Positions 16,784 through 49,508 of a stretch of 64,000 nucleotides of DNA are shown piece by piece (position 1 is the first letter of the stretch; each line of letters opens with the position of its first letter). A model generated the notes under the pieces. The model did not search any database, was not told the origin of the DNA, and worked only from the letters and a program-made list of their open reading frames with translations. The stretch lies in NCBI GenBank assembly GCA_964019165.1, contig OZ025269.1, forward strand, positions 19,027,687 to 19,091,686. Direction: 5' to 3'. Both the position numbers and the translations under genes were made by a program. The DNA is from Mastigias papua. Lineage: Eukaryota > Cnidaria > Scyphozoa > Rhizostomeae > Mastigiidae.

Positions 16784-18383
16784 CAGTACACTCCCGATAA
16801 CTCGAACCTCCAAGGGACCAAAAAAATAGTTCGAGTTATCGAATGTTCGACTTATCAGGGCATTCGATAACTCGAACTTTGGCCGATAAGTGAAAATAGT
16901 TCGAGTTATTAAAAGTGTTTTTTCTTTTCTATTCTAACAAGAGAGGTATACAGTACATAGTTATACATCACTGAAAAAAGGTTCTAATGTCACTCTGTTT
17001 CATTTTAACGGTAACGTCTCTGTCAATTGAAATTGAGAGTGCATTGAGCTTTTGTTGAATATCTTCACCGCATAGACTGAAGGGCATGTAGTCATGCAGC
17101 ACTTGCAATGCCTCCCGAATATCACTAACTTTTGGGCAAACTGGGTCCAACAGAACATCCTCATCATCATCTGCCTCATCACCATCATTTACATTCACTG
17201 CATTCATCACCTCTTCTATCAACTCTTCATCTGATAGTAATGGTTCTGTACTCATCACGTTTTGGTCTGCAGAAATGACACCTTCAACTGTTGTACCTGG
17301 AGGGTAAAAATCACCAAGTTTTTCGATCTGATTTTCAAGGTCTTTAAAAGGGTCATCGTCATCCGACTGGGCAGATGCCTGCTGATCTTTCGAAATCCCT
17401 GCATTCGCAAAACAATTGACGACGGTGGAGATTTTCACTTTTTGCCATGCAAGATCGAGCATTTTCATTGCGTCTAAAATCGAAAAAACAGGAAGATCCT
17501 TTCCTTTATCAATAGCTACGACGAGCCTTTGCAATTCTAAAGATTTATAATAAGCTTTCAAAGAGCGTACAACTCCCTGATCCATTGGTTGGAGTTTAGA
17601 TGTGGTATTCGGTGGCAAGAAAACAAGCTCAATGGATTTGAGATTATCGATTGTCGTATGTGCTGGGCAATTATCTATGATAAGCGCTACTTTCTTCTTC
17701 TCTTTTGTAAACTTTGTATCCATTTCTCGTATCCACTCTTCGAAAAATACGCTATCCATCCAACTCTTATTTTGATTTCTGTATCTGCAAGGTAAGTGTT
17801 TAACTCCTTTGAAGCAGCGAGGGGATTTTGATTTACTAGTGACAAACATTGGTATTTTATCACCCGTTGCATTTGCTGCCGCCATTCCAGTCAGGCGAAT
17901 TTTGCTGTGTTTCCCCCCTGTGCAAGACTCAGGTCTTAGATTGAGTGACTTATTAGGCTGAATACGAAGAAATAACCCAAATTCATCTGCATTATAAATT
18001 TCATCAAGTTTGTATTTGGATAAAATTGTAGGGAGAGTTGTTTCTTTCCATGGTGCGGTCATTTCAGCCGTACAAGAGTTACCTTCTCCAGATACCGTCT
18101 TGAAAGAAACTTTGGAAGAACATTTTATATTATTGAAAGAAAAGTAGTCACTTTTTACCAAGATTGTTTTCATTTTTCCTCTGAAGTTCGAGATATCGGG
18201 GGAATTTCTGTCCAGGGGACAGGAAAAATGGTTCGACTTAACGAATGTTCGAGTTATCGGGGGTTCGAGTTATCGAGTGATTTTTGTGAGAAAGTATTAG
18301 TGAAGGTTCAACGGGAATTCAAAAACAGTTCGAGTTACTGGAAGTGCGAGTTATCGGGGGTTCGAGTTATCGGGAGTGTACTG
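16784..18383 (-). mobile_element. Tigger/pogo-type DNA transposon, internally deleted
   Basis: A 1600-bp element. Both ends read inward as CAGTACACTCCCGATAACTC followed by GAAC. Inside each end the motif GTTCGAGTTATCG and variants recur about four to five times in both orientations, which look like transposase binding sites. The interior holds one long transposase frame on the minus strand. The flanks just outside CAG/CTG are TG and CA rather than the TA pair expected for pogo elements. A TA does occur four bases inside each end. The element's right end lies 106 bp from the FRG1 start codon. Confidence 0.93.
16968..18173 (-). CDS. Tigger transposase, catalytic half only
   Basis: A 401-residue uninterrupted frame encoding the DDE domain of the Tigger/pogo superfamily, which cuts and pastes the element. 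Visible motifs are MTAPWKETTLPTILSKY, NADEFG (D63), the SGGKHSKIRLTG-like region reading TGGKHSKIRLTGMAAANATG, IDNCPAH (D167) and PPNTTSKLQPMDQGV (D198). The three catalytic aspartates are therefore present. The usual N-terminal CENP-B-type helix-turn-helix DNA-binding domains, about 130-150 residues, are absent: the frame opens in the linker, and only about 210 bp separate its ATG from the element end. The C-terminus is acidic and ends TVKMKQSDIRTFFQ, typical of these proteins. With no DNA-binding part it should not transpose by itself. No stops or frameshifts suggest a recent deletion. Confidence 0.92.
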   Translation of the reverse strand: MKTILVKSDYFSFNNIKCSSKVSFKTVSGEGNSCTAEMTAPWKETTLPTILSKYKLDEIYNADEFGLFLRIQPNKSLNLRPESCTGGKHSKIRLTGMAAANATGDKIPMFVTSKSKSPRCFKGVKHLPCRYRNQNKSWMDSVFFEEWIREMDTKFTKEKKKVALIIDNCPAHTTIDNLKSIELVFLPPNTTSKLQPMDQGVVRSLKAYYKSLELQRLVVAIDKGKDLPVFSILDAMKMLDLAWQKVKISTVVNCFANAGISKDQQASAQSDDDDPFKDLENQIEKLGDFYPPGTTVEGVISADQNVMSTEPLLSDEELIEEVMNAVNVNDGDEADDDEDVLLDPVCPKVSDIREALQVLHDYMPFSLCGEDIQQKLNALSISIDRDVTVKMKQSDIRTFFQ

Positions 18384-18489
18384 CAACGTAACGTTAGTGT
18401 TCTGTTTTTTTCAAAAACTGTCACAGGCAATAAAATCATTAGGCTCTTAGCCTCAGCATGAAATCGAGTTCCATCTATCGGTCTTGAAA

Positions 18490-20383
18490 ATGGCGGAGTA
18501 TAAACAAGTGAAAATTGGAAAACTAACTTTGAAGGGAATTTCATCACATAAGAAAGCTAAAAGTAAAAAAAGAAAGCATGAAAAACCAGACGACAAGGCT
18601 GAAGTTCAGGATGAAGACGCAATCCAGCACGGTGGATGGTGGGCTATTAAAGAATACGGACAAATAAGAAGTTGCAACATAGCGCTACAAACTTGGAAAG
18701 GGAACTACATCATTGCTAGGGACAACGGGAGTTTAACCATGGGTGAACTGCATGAAAATAATACGCCTGATCTAGAGGAAATATTTACTCTTGTCAAGTT
18801 AGCAGAAACCAAGGTCGCTTTCAAATCTGGTTACGGTAAGGTCCCCTTGTACTTAATTGATATTGAGACTTGACTGATCAATGATTTATATAGGCCTATT
18901 CAAGTTTGTTAAAGAGACAGGACAAAATCCAATCCAAAATATGGATTTAGATTGGAAATAAGTATTTCCTGCTAGCAGCATTGCATAGACTGAAACAAAA
19001 ATTGTTAACAAGAAAAAATAAAGTAGGTTGAAAAGAACTTGAGATCTAGCTTTGGGGAGTAAGACGGTTTCAAACAAGACTGTATGCATGCAAGGGCTTT
19101 TCTTAGTATTTTTGCGTAAACGGTATTTGGAAAAGTAGAGTAGATTTTCTATTTGCTACCTGGTATTTGTTGGTGGAATACCTACTGGATGCACTGTATA
19201 ATGCAGGTATATGAATAAAAGTGTAACAATATACTTTATGGGTGTTTTGAATTCAAATGATTTTAGGGAAGTACATGTCGGTTAATGCAAGGGGAGATGT
19301 GAATGGTCGTTCTGATGCAATTGGGCCTCAAGAGCAACTTGATATTGTTATAGAAGATGAAAAGACTGCTTTGCAAGGACACAATGGTTATTTCTTGACT
19401 GTTAATGAATCTGGAGAGCTGAAAGCATTAAGCTCAAAAGCCAGAGAGAAAGAAATTTTCAAGCTCAGAACTGATTTCATAAACAAGTTAGTACATTCAT
19501 AAGTCACTTTTTACATTGATTATAATTATGCAAATCAGTTATTTTCACAGTTACCATTTGTTAGTATTGTTTTTGCAGGTAATACTTGTCAAGTGTACCA
19601 TATTGGGAAATTCAGCATAACTTACTGTCTTCAATTTGATCCTTGCTATAATGAACTCTCTTCACTGGCATATGCTGCTTTGTCATATTTGACATAGCAC
19701 TACACATGTACAGCCATGTATTCCATTGACAAAATTGTGTATTCATGTTATGTTACCATTGTATTTGTGCCTTTGAGGCATACTTATAGAAATGCACTTT
19801 GTAGTTGTTTTGGGAATATTATTATGTATAAGTTCTCAGTGCTTTTGTGAGATTACCCTTTGAGTTCTCATAACTTGGGGGTTTTTCTCTGTCTGAATAT
19901 CCTCTGTCATAACACTTGCTGTTAGATATTTTATGCCAGTATTATTATATCTGCTTGCATACCACATCCTTTTGCATACAATTTTGGATAAATACTCTTT
20001 AGGACAATTTCCATCTAGATTGTTATGTTGTATATCTGCACTGAGGAAGATCTGAAAATAAAAACAACCTCTCTTATAGAAATTTACAGGGTTGTTAATT
20101 ATTTTTAATGATAAATGGGATTGTTATGTGAAGTATAACTGACAGTATTGAGGTCATTTTCTGCAGAAAGAAGAAAAAAGAAGATACAAATGAAGAAGAT
20201 ATATTGGACCCTCGCCAGTGTGAAATAAACTATGCAAAGAAGTTTCAAAGTTTCCAGGACCATAAGTTACGGCTGTCTAGTGAAGATGTTGGTAGATTAG
20301 AGAAAGCAAGAGATAAAGGAAAATTGCATGAAGCAATGCTTGATAGAAGAGAAAAAATGAAGGCAGACCGTTACTGCAAATAG
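18490..20383 (+). CDS. FRG1: FRG1 nuclear actin-bundling / RNA-processing protein
   Basis: Orthologue of FSHD region gene 1, a nucleolar and Cajal-body protein with a fascin-like beta-trefoil fold, linked to pre-mRNA processing and actin bundling. Exons are 18490-18835, 19267-19486 and 20167-20383. The joins agree in phase and give 260 residues, close to the human length. The N-terminus [16 protein letters not shown] is followed by a basic nuclear-localisation stretch ([12 protein letters not shown]). The trefoil part includes [23 protein letters not shown] and [11 protein letters not shown]. The C-terminus has [18 protein letters not shown] and ends [14 protein letters not shown]. The start is the ATG at 18490 within AAAATGGCGG. 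An in-frame upstream TTG is not needed. Only three exons are used. The promoter region abuts a Tigger element. Confidence 0.97.
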
Positions 20384-20824
20384 ATGTAATTGGGTGATTT
20401 GGTTTTCCTTTAAAATATATGCAAATGGCTTGTCCTGTGCTGAAGGAATGAGCCTGACCTATGCTGGGGTGAAACTACTGGGAGGGTACAAAAGCTGAGA
20501 CACCCCCAATGATTAGAAGAGGGGGATTTGTTAGACAACATTTTTGGCTTCTCATATTGGTTGAACAGTTCTGCAGTACATCATTTATACCTCCCATCCA
20601 TTGCTGCTTTTTGCATCAGGACATAATGAAGTTTATGGAGAAGAGTTGTTCAATCCAGCCAAAAATATCCACAAACTGGCATTTTCTAGTTATCTTGGTA
20701 CCTAAGTTTCCAAAATGTTACCCTCTGGCCCACGCATGGTACTCCAGTGAGGAGAATTTGGATACAAGTGAATTGCTCACAGATCAAAATTTTAAAGATG
20801 GAAACTATGCATTCGTGTTGCAAT

Positions 20825-20830
20825 AATAAA
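20825..20830 (+). terminator. Candidate polyadenylation signal of FRG1
   Basis: AATAAA 442 bp past the FRG1 stop codon, the first canonical signal I see downstream. Confidence 0.4.
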
Positions 20831-21611
20831 TTATAGTTTTTAAACTGTGTGTTTGCTATGAGGTTCAAGGATCCTTTTGAAATCATCAAACAGTAGCTGC
20901 AAATGTATTATTTTTTATTTAGTACTTTTAATGTCACATTTTATGTAATCCTGCCAATGAGATGTTATCTTGGTAACATTTATCAATGTAATTTTTGATT
21001 GATAAATATATATTCTATCTTTTATGCATGGCTATATTGGCATAACAATGTGCTCTATTCAAGAGTCCATAGGGTGGAACCTGGCATACCACTGTACAGT
21101 ATGCACACAGTAGTTCGTTTGTGGGAAAAGCAAAAATTTGAAATGCAAAAATTCAAACCATAATAGCTACCAGATTGCTTGTTTTCTAGTAAAAGTGAGA
21201 ATGTCATGGGATTGCCAATAAGAAAGCTTTTCAGTGACAACAATTAGGCTGTTTGAAGCTTTCTTTGATTTCATGGTTGCATGTGGTTGCAAGGTGGCTA
21301 TTTCTTAGTGAACATATTAGATAATCCTACATGTAACATAGTTTTTGCATGCATGATGTTTGAGATGTTTGTTTATATTCTATACTACCAAATGTAGATA
21401 TCAAAACAGCTGCATCAACTTATGTGTAAAATTCTGATTGTTTAGCAAAAATCTCAGGCAACAAAAGTGATGTCTAGCTTTGGACATGAATAATACATAT
21501 CCTTGTGAGAGCCAAATATTGCCTTGGATTAGAAGTAACTGCTGCTTAATATATCATTAGTTTTATGATTGTTGGCTAAGTAAATGGTAATTGAAAAAAC
21601 CATGCTGCACA
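20831..21611. other. Intergenic, nothing recognised
   Basis: AT-rich sequence downstream of FRG1 with no long frame, repeat or motif that I can support. Confidence 0.4.
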
Positions 21612-22235
21612 GGCAAGGGCTATATGGGATCAAAAATGTGGAATGATCTCCCAGAAGAGTTAAGAAATTCACCTGCTAAATTTTCTGTTAAAAAACATCT
21701 TACAAAAATATATTCCAAATTCTTTATCAGCTCTCTTGCTGCCAAAATTTGACCTGGGGTAATTAAAATACGTATGTATATATGTATAATTCTGGAAAAA
21801 AATTGCTAGAAAGAGTACATGAACTGCTATTGATCAAAGTCAAGTGCGGATCCAAGGGGGCCTGGGGCCCATCCCCCCAAACAGTAACATGTTGTATCAT
21901 GAAAGTTTATGCTAAGAGACATGCCACATGAATCAGACAAGAAAATGAACAGGAAATGAATTGGGCCTATGATCAATTCTGTGTGAAATGGCCACACCTA
22001 AAGTCAAACACTGGATCCGCCTATGATCACACTATTGCCTCATATGGAGGGGGGAAGTTCCCTCTCGTTGGCTTTCAGACTAGTGGAAAAGCCCTCCTGT
22101 AAGAAATTCCATTATCTATGCAGATTAGACAATATTCCTCATTATAATTCAGTAGTGTATTATTTCATATTTGTATCATGTTCATTGTTACTAGTAATGA
22201 AACTTTGATAACTTGTGAAATGAAATGAAATTCGA
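21612..22235 (+). mobile_element. 3' fragment of a CR1/L2-type LINE, split by a MITE
   Basis: The frame 21612-21752 reads GKGYMGSKMWNDLPEELRNS and continues to a stop after 46 codons. The WNDLPEELR pattern is typical of the extreme C-terminus of CR1/L2/Jockey-type reverse transcriptases. The fragment ends at about 22235 in a short tandem (TGAAA)-like tail (CTTGTGAAATGAAATGAAAT), as many CR1-like elements do. A hAT-like MITE interrupts it at 21841-22025. The 5' part is missing, as usual for these elements. Confidence 0.65.
21841..22025. mobile_element. hAT-like MITE (185 bp)
   Basis: Ends read inward CAAGTGCGGATCCA and CATAGGCGGATCCA. The flanks are ATCAAAGT and ATCACACT, an 8-bp duplication with six matches, as expected for hAT elements. 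It has no coding capacity. Confidence 0.6.
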
Positions 22236-22819
22236 CAACTCTCCAGTTCGGAATAGAACCCCTCCCCCCGACTAGTTATTTCTTCAAAAAATGCATACCA
22301 GGACATCCTTATTGCAACCCCCACTTATGTACTGCATTTTGAACCAAGAGGATATTTTCCCAACCAAACCTAGAAGTGCCTGACGTAAATAACTCTAGGC
22401 CACTGATTTGAAAAATACTTGCGTGAAATGAGTAAGTGCTGTCAGGAGCTCTGAAAACAGCTGAAAGTCGTGCCAATGATGATAAACTAATGAAAGAGGA
22501 CGATGTTCATATATTTAGTATATATTTTAAAAAATATGTAATAAGAGTAATACGTTCTTTTCCACAAAGTTGAAGTCTGTTATTCAATGGACATGTTGCC
22601 CTTCTCTCCATCCCCTTCTATAACAGTCCACCCCATAGATATTCACCCATTCTGTGTATTCACCTTGAACATTCTTCCAATCCCGGCCGCTACTTGCAAC
22701 TCCCATCTCTACTTAATGAAGAGTCAGCAGGGGTGACGGCCTCTTATTGAGATCGAGGGTGAAACGTACAAATGCTTAGCGGGAAAGTGAATCAGTGGAA
22801 TTAGTAGGTAGGATCGAAA

Positions 22820-29167
<6,348 letters not shown>

Positions 29168-29529
29168 TAGAGGTATTCGCAGAATCACAGACGCGGATTT
29201 TGCAAGACCTGCATGGACTCATACCCACTACACCTCAGTTTTTCAACTTATAATTTAAATAATACTATTTGAACTTCAGTGCATATTCCTATCAGAGGCC
29301 TGGCGATGGCCAATGATTGTTTTACGCATTCAGTTTCATTTCCTGTTTCATATATATTTTATAATTCTATTACATACAATTCAAGGAAATGAAAATTGAA
29401 TACGATTAAATGCAACTGGCATATGTTAAGAGTTCGTTTAGTGTTGAAGAATAAATATGACTGTCAATAGGCTAACAAATTCAATTGTTTATAAGAATTA
29501 TATTGTCATCAAGGTTCGAATTTTATTAC

Positions 29530-29535
29530 AATAAA
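29530..29535 (+). terminator. Candidate polyadenylation signal, Schlafen-like gene
   Basis: AATAAA about 360 bp after the stop codon. Another AATAAA lies at 29450-29455 and is equally possible. Confidence 0.4.
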
Positions 29536-29640
29536 GGGAAAAATTGTCAGATGTTCTTAATTACATTAGAGAAATTAAAAATATTCTTTAGTTAGATTTA
29601 GCTTTGTTAATGTTTTTGCTGGACTAGGTCCTTTCACTAA

Positions 29641-30434
29641 CAGGGTCACCCCGAGAGAATTTCCGAACGGGGAGGAGTCTGGGGAATTTTGTTTGCCGAA
29701 AGGACTCAAAGTGGTAAATTCGTGTGTAAAGCCTAAGTTCCACGACCAATTTTCTATGACAATTTTCTATGACAATTTTCTATGACAATTTTCTATGACA
29801 AATTACCGTGCTCGTGCAGATAGCCAACCAGTTTCTTTGACAATTTTTTCAGTGACAAGTAGATTTGCCCGTGTAAATTGGCAACAAGTTTCTTTGACAA
29901 GTTTTTACTGTGCCACCAGTCAGCGGTATTTGAAGGCTAGCCTTACTCTCTGCGTCTCTCTGACTTTGAATTCCACTGGCTTTCCCGACTTTGAAGAGCT
30001 TCTAAAAGTATTGATGTGACTAGCCTACTCTCAAATATCCTACTGGCAACCGTCAGGATGAACATCAAATGGCGTGAAGATGCGAGATATGAGGGTTTTG
30101 AGGTCTGGGACTTAGTAAAACTTGTCAAATTTATTTGCAAAGCCGTTTACACGAGCAATTTTACATATGACAAGTTTTCATATGACAAGTAAGCTTGTCC
30201 AAAAGCTGGCATGCCAGTTTTTGAACAAGTACACTTGTCATATGAAAAATTGTCATATGGCTCCATCTACACGAGCAAATAAAACTTGTCATAGAAAAAG
30301 TTGTCATATAAAATTGCTCGTGGAACTTAGGCTTAAGCCACGAAATGGTTGTACCGAATGTTTACCGATTTGTTCAATTGAATATTGTTCAAGGAGGATG
30401 TCGCAGCACCAACCCCTTCAATGTAGGGACGGCC
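29641..30434. mobile_element. hAT-like element carrying a nested MITE
   Basis: The left end starts CAGGGTCACCCC and the right end closes GGGACGGCCCTG. Flanks TTCACTAA and ATTACAAA match at five of eight positions. The left interior (GAATTTCC...GTTTGCCGAAAGGACTCAAAG) aligns by eye with the element at 62951-63144, so both belong to one family. A Harbinger-like MITE sits inside. Confidence 0.6.
29730..30333. mobile_element. Harbinger-like MITE (604 bp) nested in a hAT element
   Basis: Ends read inward AGCCTAAGTTCCACGA on both sides, each flanked by TAA (29727-29729 and 30334-30336), the 3-bp duplication typical of PIF/Harbinger. The left arm holds four copies of a 13-bp unit, CAATTTTCTATGA. Many TATGACAA/TTGTCATA words in both orientations fill the rest and would fold into long hairpins. 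It has no coding capacity. Confidence 0.8.
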
Positions 30435-31311
30435 CTGATTACAAATCTTTTATTGAGTCCTTTTTGTATTTGTAAAAAAGTCGAGCATTTACTACTTCGA
30501 ACTTGACCAATAAACATTTGTTTTAAAATTTCGTTCATGTTGTCATTAATTGACTGTTCTTGTTCTACGATTCCTTGTCAGTATCTGTCTCTCAACCCTT
30601 CATTCTGTCAATTTGATGCACGTTCCTAACGTTAATTTACTGCAAAGCTGTTGTTGAATTCTGAAAACGCAGCTTCTGAGTGAATTTCAAGATGAGAACG
30701 ACGACGATGAAAAAGTCAGAATTTGTACTGTAACAATTTACTATATTTATTGACAATTCCAGTGTTAATTAAGTAAGACAAACGATGGCTCCATGATCTC
30801 GACACTTAGTGACACGACCTAATTCGACATAGCAACCTCTGTTTTATAGACGTTTCGACTCCGATTAAGTCATCGTCAGTCAGTAGTCTCCTTCGTATTT
30901 TTTCGAACAGTCAGTACTCTGTGAAATGATGATGTTGTCTGAGTTGTCAGCTTGAATAGTGATGCTGATGAACTTTCTTTTTATATATAGTACATATTTC
31001 TTTTTGTAAATAATTTCTAAATAGAAGCTTTTAGTACTATTGTAATTACCAACTTTATGTATGGAGCAAATGAAAATGAAAAATGTCATGCTCACGAAGA
31101 AATGTGGAAGACTGTGTAACTAATATATCTTGTGCATCATCAGACATCAGGGTTGCAAGATAGAGATCACTATTGAGCAAAATTAGGGGTTGTTTCATAT
31201 CAAAATCATTATGGCTTGCTATTGTCTGAGGAGGTCATGGCTCCCTAGCTCCCCACTGGATCTGCCGCATGAAAATGGACAGAACAAGCGAAGATCAAGA
31301 AAGTTGTAGAG
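30435..31311. other. Intergenic; possible Penelope-type remnant
   Basis: No gene. At 30848-30880 (minus) the sequence reads CTGACGATGACTTAATCGGA followed by GTCGAAACGTC. This resembles a decayed hammerhead core (GATGA, a GACT/AGTC stem, GAAACGTC) like those described in Penelope-like retroelements. No reverse transcriptase is visible nearby. Confidence 0.35.
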
Positions 31312-31633
31312 CAGAGATGGGCAAACTACGGCCCGTCAACAACTGTTAGGAAGCAAAAATAACTTCGTTTATGACATTGTCCTTTTCGTTTATGACATTC
31401 TCATTGACATCATCCTTTTCATAACAGTTAGTCACTACATGACTTCGTTTTCCAAATGTACCGTATGTGCTTCAGTTCAAGTTTCTACTGCTTAATATTA
31501 CTTAATATTACTTCAATAGCTGCTTATATACCACACTGTGTCTTGAGAAATATTTGGCAACATACTATGCGGCCCTAGAAAGACTTAGAAGTTGTGAATA
31601 TGGCCCTTGCACTCAAAAGTTTGCCCACCCCTG
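31312..31633. mobile_element. hAT (Charlie-like) MITE with perfect 8-bp duplication
   Basis: Ends read inward CAGAGATGGGCAAACTACGG and CAGGGGTGGGCAAACTTTTG, the classic hAT/Charlie terminal type, with GGCCC blocks just inside both. Flanks are TTGTAGAG at 31304-31311 and TTGTAGAG at 31634-31641, a perfect 8-bp target duplication. The length is 322 bp and there is no coding frame. Confidence 0.92.
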
Positions 31634-31661
31634 TTGTAGAGCAACTGCATGGGATACGAAA

Positions 31662-32207
31662 CAGGGTTGGTAGGTCAGTGCGCATGCCTATTGCCAAAGG
31701 TCTGGGGAGAAATAGCCAAAAAATTCCAATAAAAAACTGAACACAATATGCCAAAAGTTGCCAAATTTTTTCAAATAATGCCAAAATTTTGCAAAAAAGT
31801 GCCAAGTATTTTTGGTTTCATGACCTAGTATTTATGAATGAAATTTGTTTCAGGTGTTATTTTTAAAACATGAAAATTGTTTAGATTTATATTAGATACA
31901 TGTATATTTTTATGATTTCATGGAGTTGAGTCAATATTAAACAAAAATCTTTAGTTTTAATTCTTCTATGCTTTATTGATACAGGCATCGCTTTTGCAAA
32001 AGTTATTCTTCTGTAAATTCATGTCGCTGGCAAGAAAAATCGATTTTCCTTTCAATCTGAGTTCTACCTCTAAAATTTCTTCGATAATGTCAATAAAATT
32101 GCCAAAAATGTACTAGATTGCCAAAAGATGATTCCACTGCCAGCAGGGTGTTGAAAAACGCCAAAATTCTAAAATTTGGCAGTAAAATTGCCAATATACC
32201 AACCCTG
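31662..32207. mobile_element. hAT MITE (546 bp)
   Basis: Ends read inward CAGGGTTGGTA on both sides. Flanks ATACGAAA (31654-31661) and ATATGAAT (32208-32215) match at six of eight bases. The interior has many TGCCAAAA/TTTTGGCA words. It starts only 20 bp after the preceding element's target duplication. Confidence 0.8.
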
Positions 32208-33274
32208 ATATGAATATGGATTGTGACGCAGCTTTGCTGCTATGTTTACCCTCAAATCGAAATTGAGGCTGACACGTAAAATGGATGCTGTAATGTGTTG
32301 ATGACTGAAAGACTGAAAGAGTATTTGGACAAACACAGATCTGTAACTATTTATTGGGAGACTTATTTCTTCTACTTTCTGTATGTAAGGTAAGTCTATT
32401 GAAAAAGTATGCTTTTCATCCCTAGCTGTATTGGATCTGACATATATATGTCCCTTGGTTGCACTAGGGTCCATCCAGCATCCAGATATGAACTATATTT
32501 AGATCTTGTGTATGGGATTTGGCATGGGATATTGCCAACTGTTGCTAAGTGAACCCATGCAGCATCACTTGCTCTATAATGCTCGTTATTCTGTTTCTTG
32601 TTGAAGTTATCTTTGCATTTGGTTGAATCTCGATAGTTAAGTTTTAAAAGCAATGCAACCAACATGGTAATCTTCCTTCATAGATTTCGAGATATTGCTG
32701 GCAAATTATAAGATAATTTAGTTTTAGAGATTTTAGTAATTAGAGAATCTTGAATTGTATCATTTTTGCAGAATTTTGACATTTGTGGCAAATATTTATA
32801 TGTGTTATTGTACCATCTTTATAACTATATTTTTTGTATTTATTTATGAATTTTATCAATCTCTTGGTTCTTTAATGGATTCTCATGTATCATCGTTTTC
32901 AACTAAGCTGAACATAGGCTGAATTAGTGTTTTGGAATAAGCATATTCACCCTTTAGCTCTGCTACCTTGAAAGGAAAACAAGCTATTGTAAAATTGATT
33001 CATTTATTGTTTAGTTCCTTTGAGGTGAAGAAAGAACTCATTATGATAATCGTTAGAGGTCTAGTATTTTTGTTTTTCATTAACACCAGGTTGAAAGGTT
33101 TAGATATCTGACTTCTAAGCTGTTTTTTTGTCATTTTAGTTAAATACCACTAAGGGCTCCCTCATTCTGAGGTCTTTTTGAACTGCATCTCTCCATACTT
33201 GCATCTCCCTTGCTTATCAGTAAACTGAAGCATTACTCTGCAGAGATTAATCTTTGAAGCTGATTATTTTTAGA
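32208..33274. other. Upstream region of golgin-84
   Basis: No coding sequence was recognised. A splice acceptor (TATTTTTAG) lies two bases before the golgin-84 ATG. The promoter and a noncoding first exon should therefore lie somewhere in this stretch or further left, but I could not place them. Confidence 0.45.
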
Positions 33275-49508
<16,234 letters not shown>

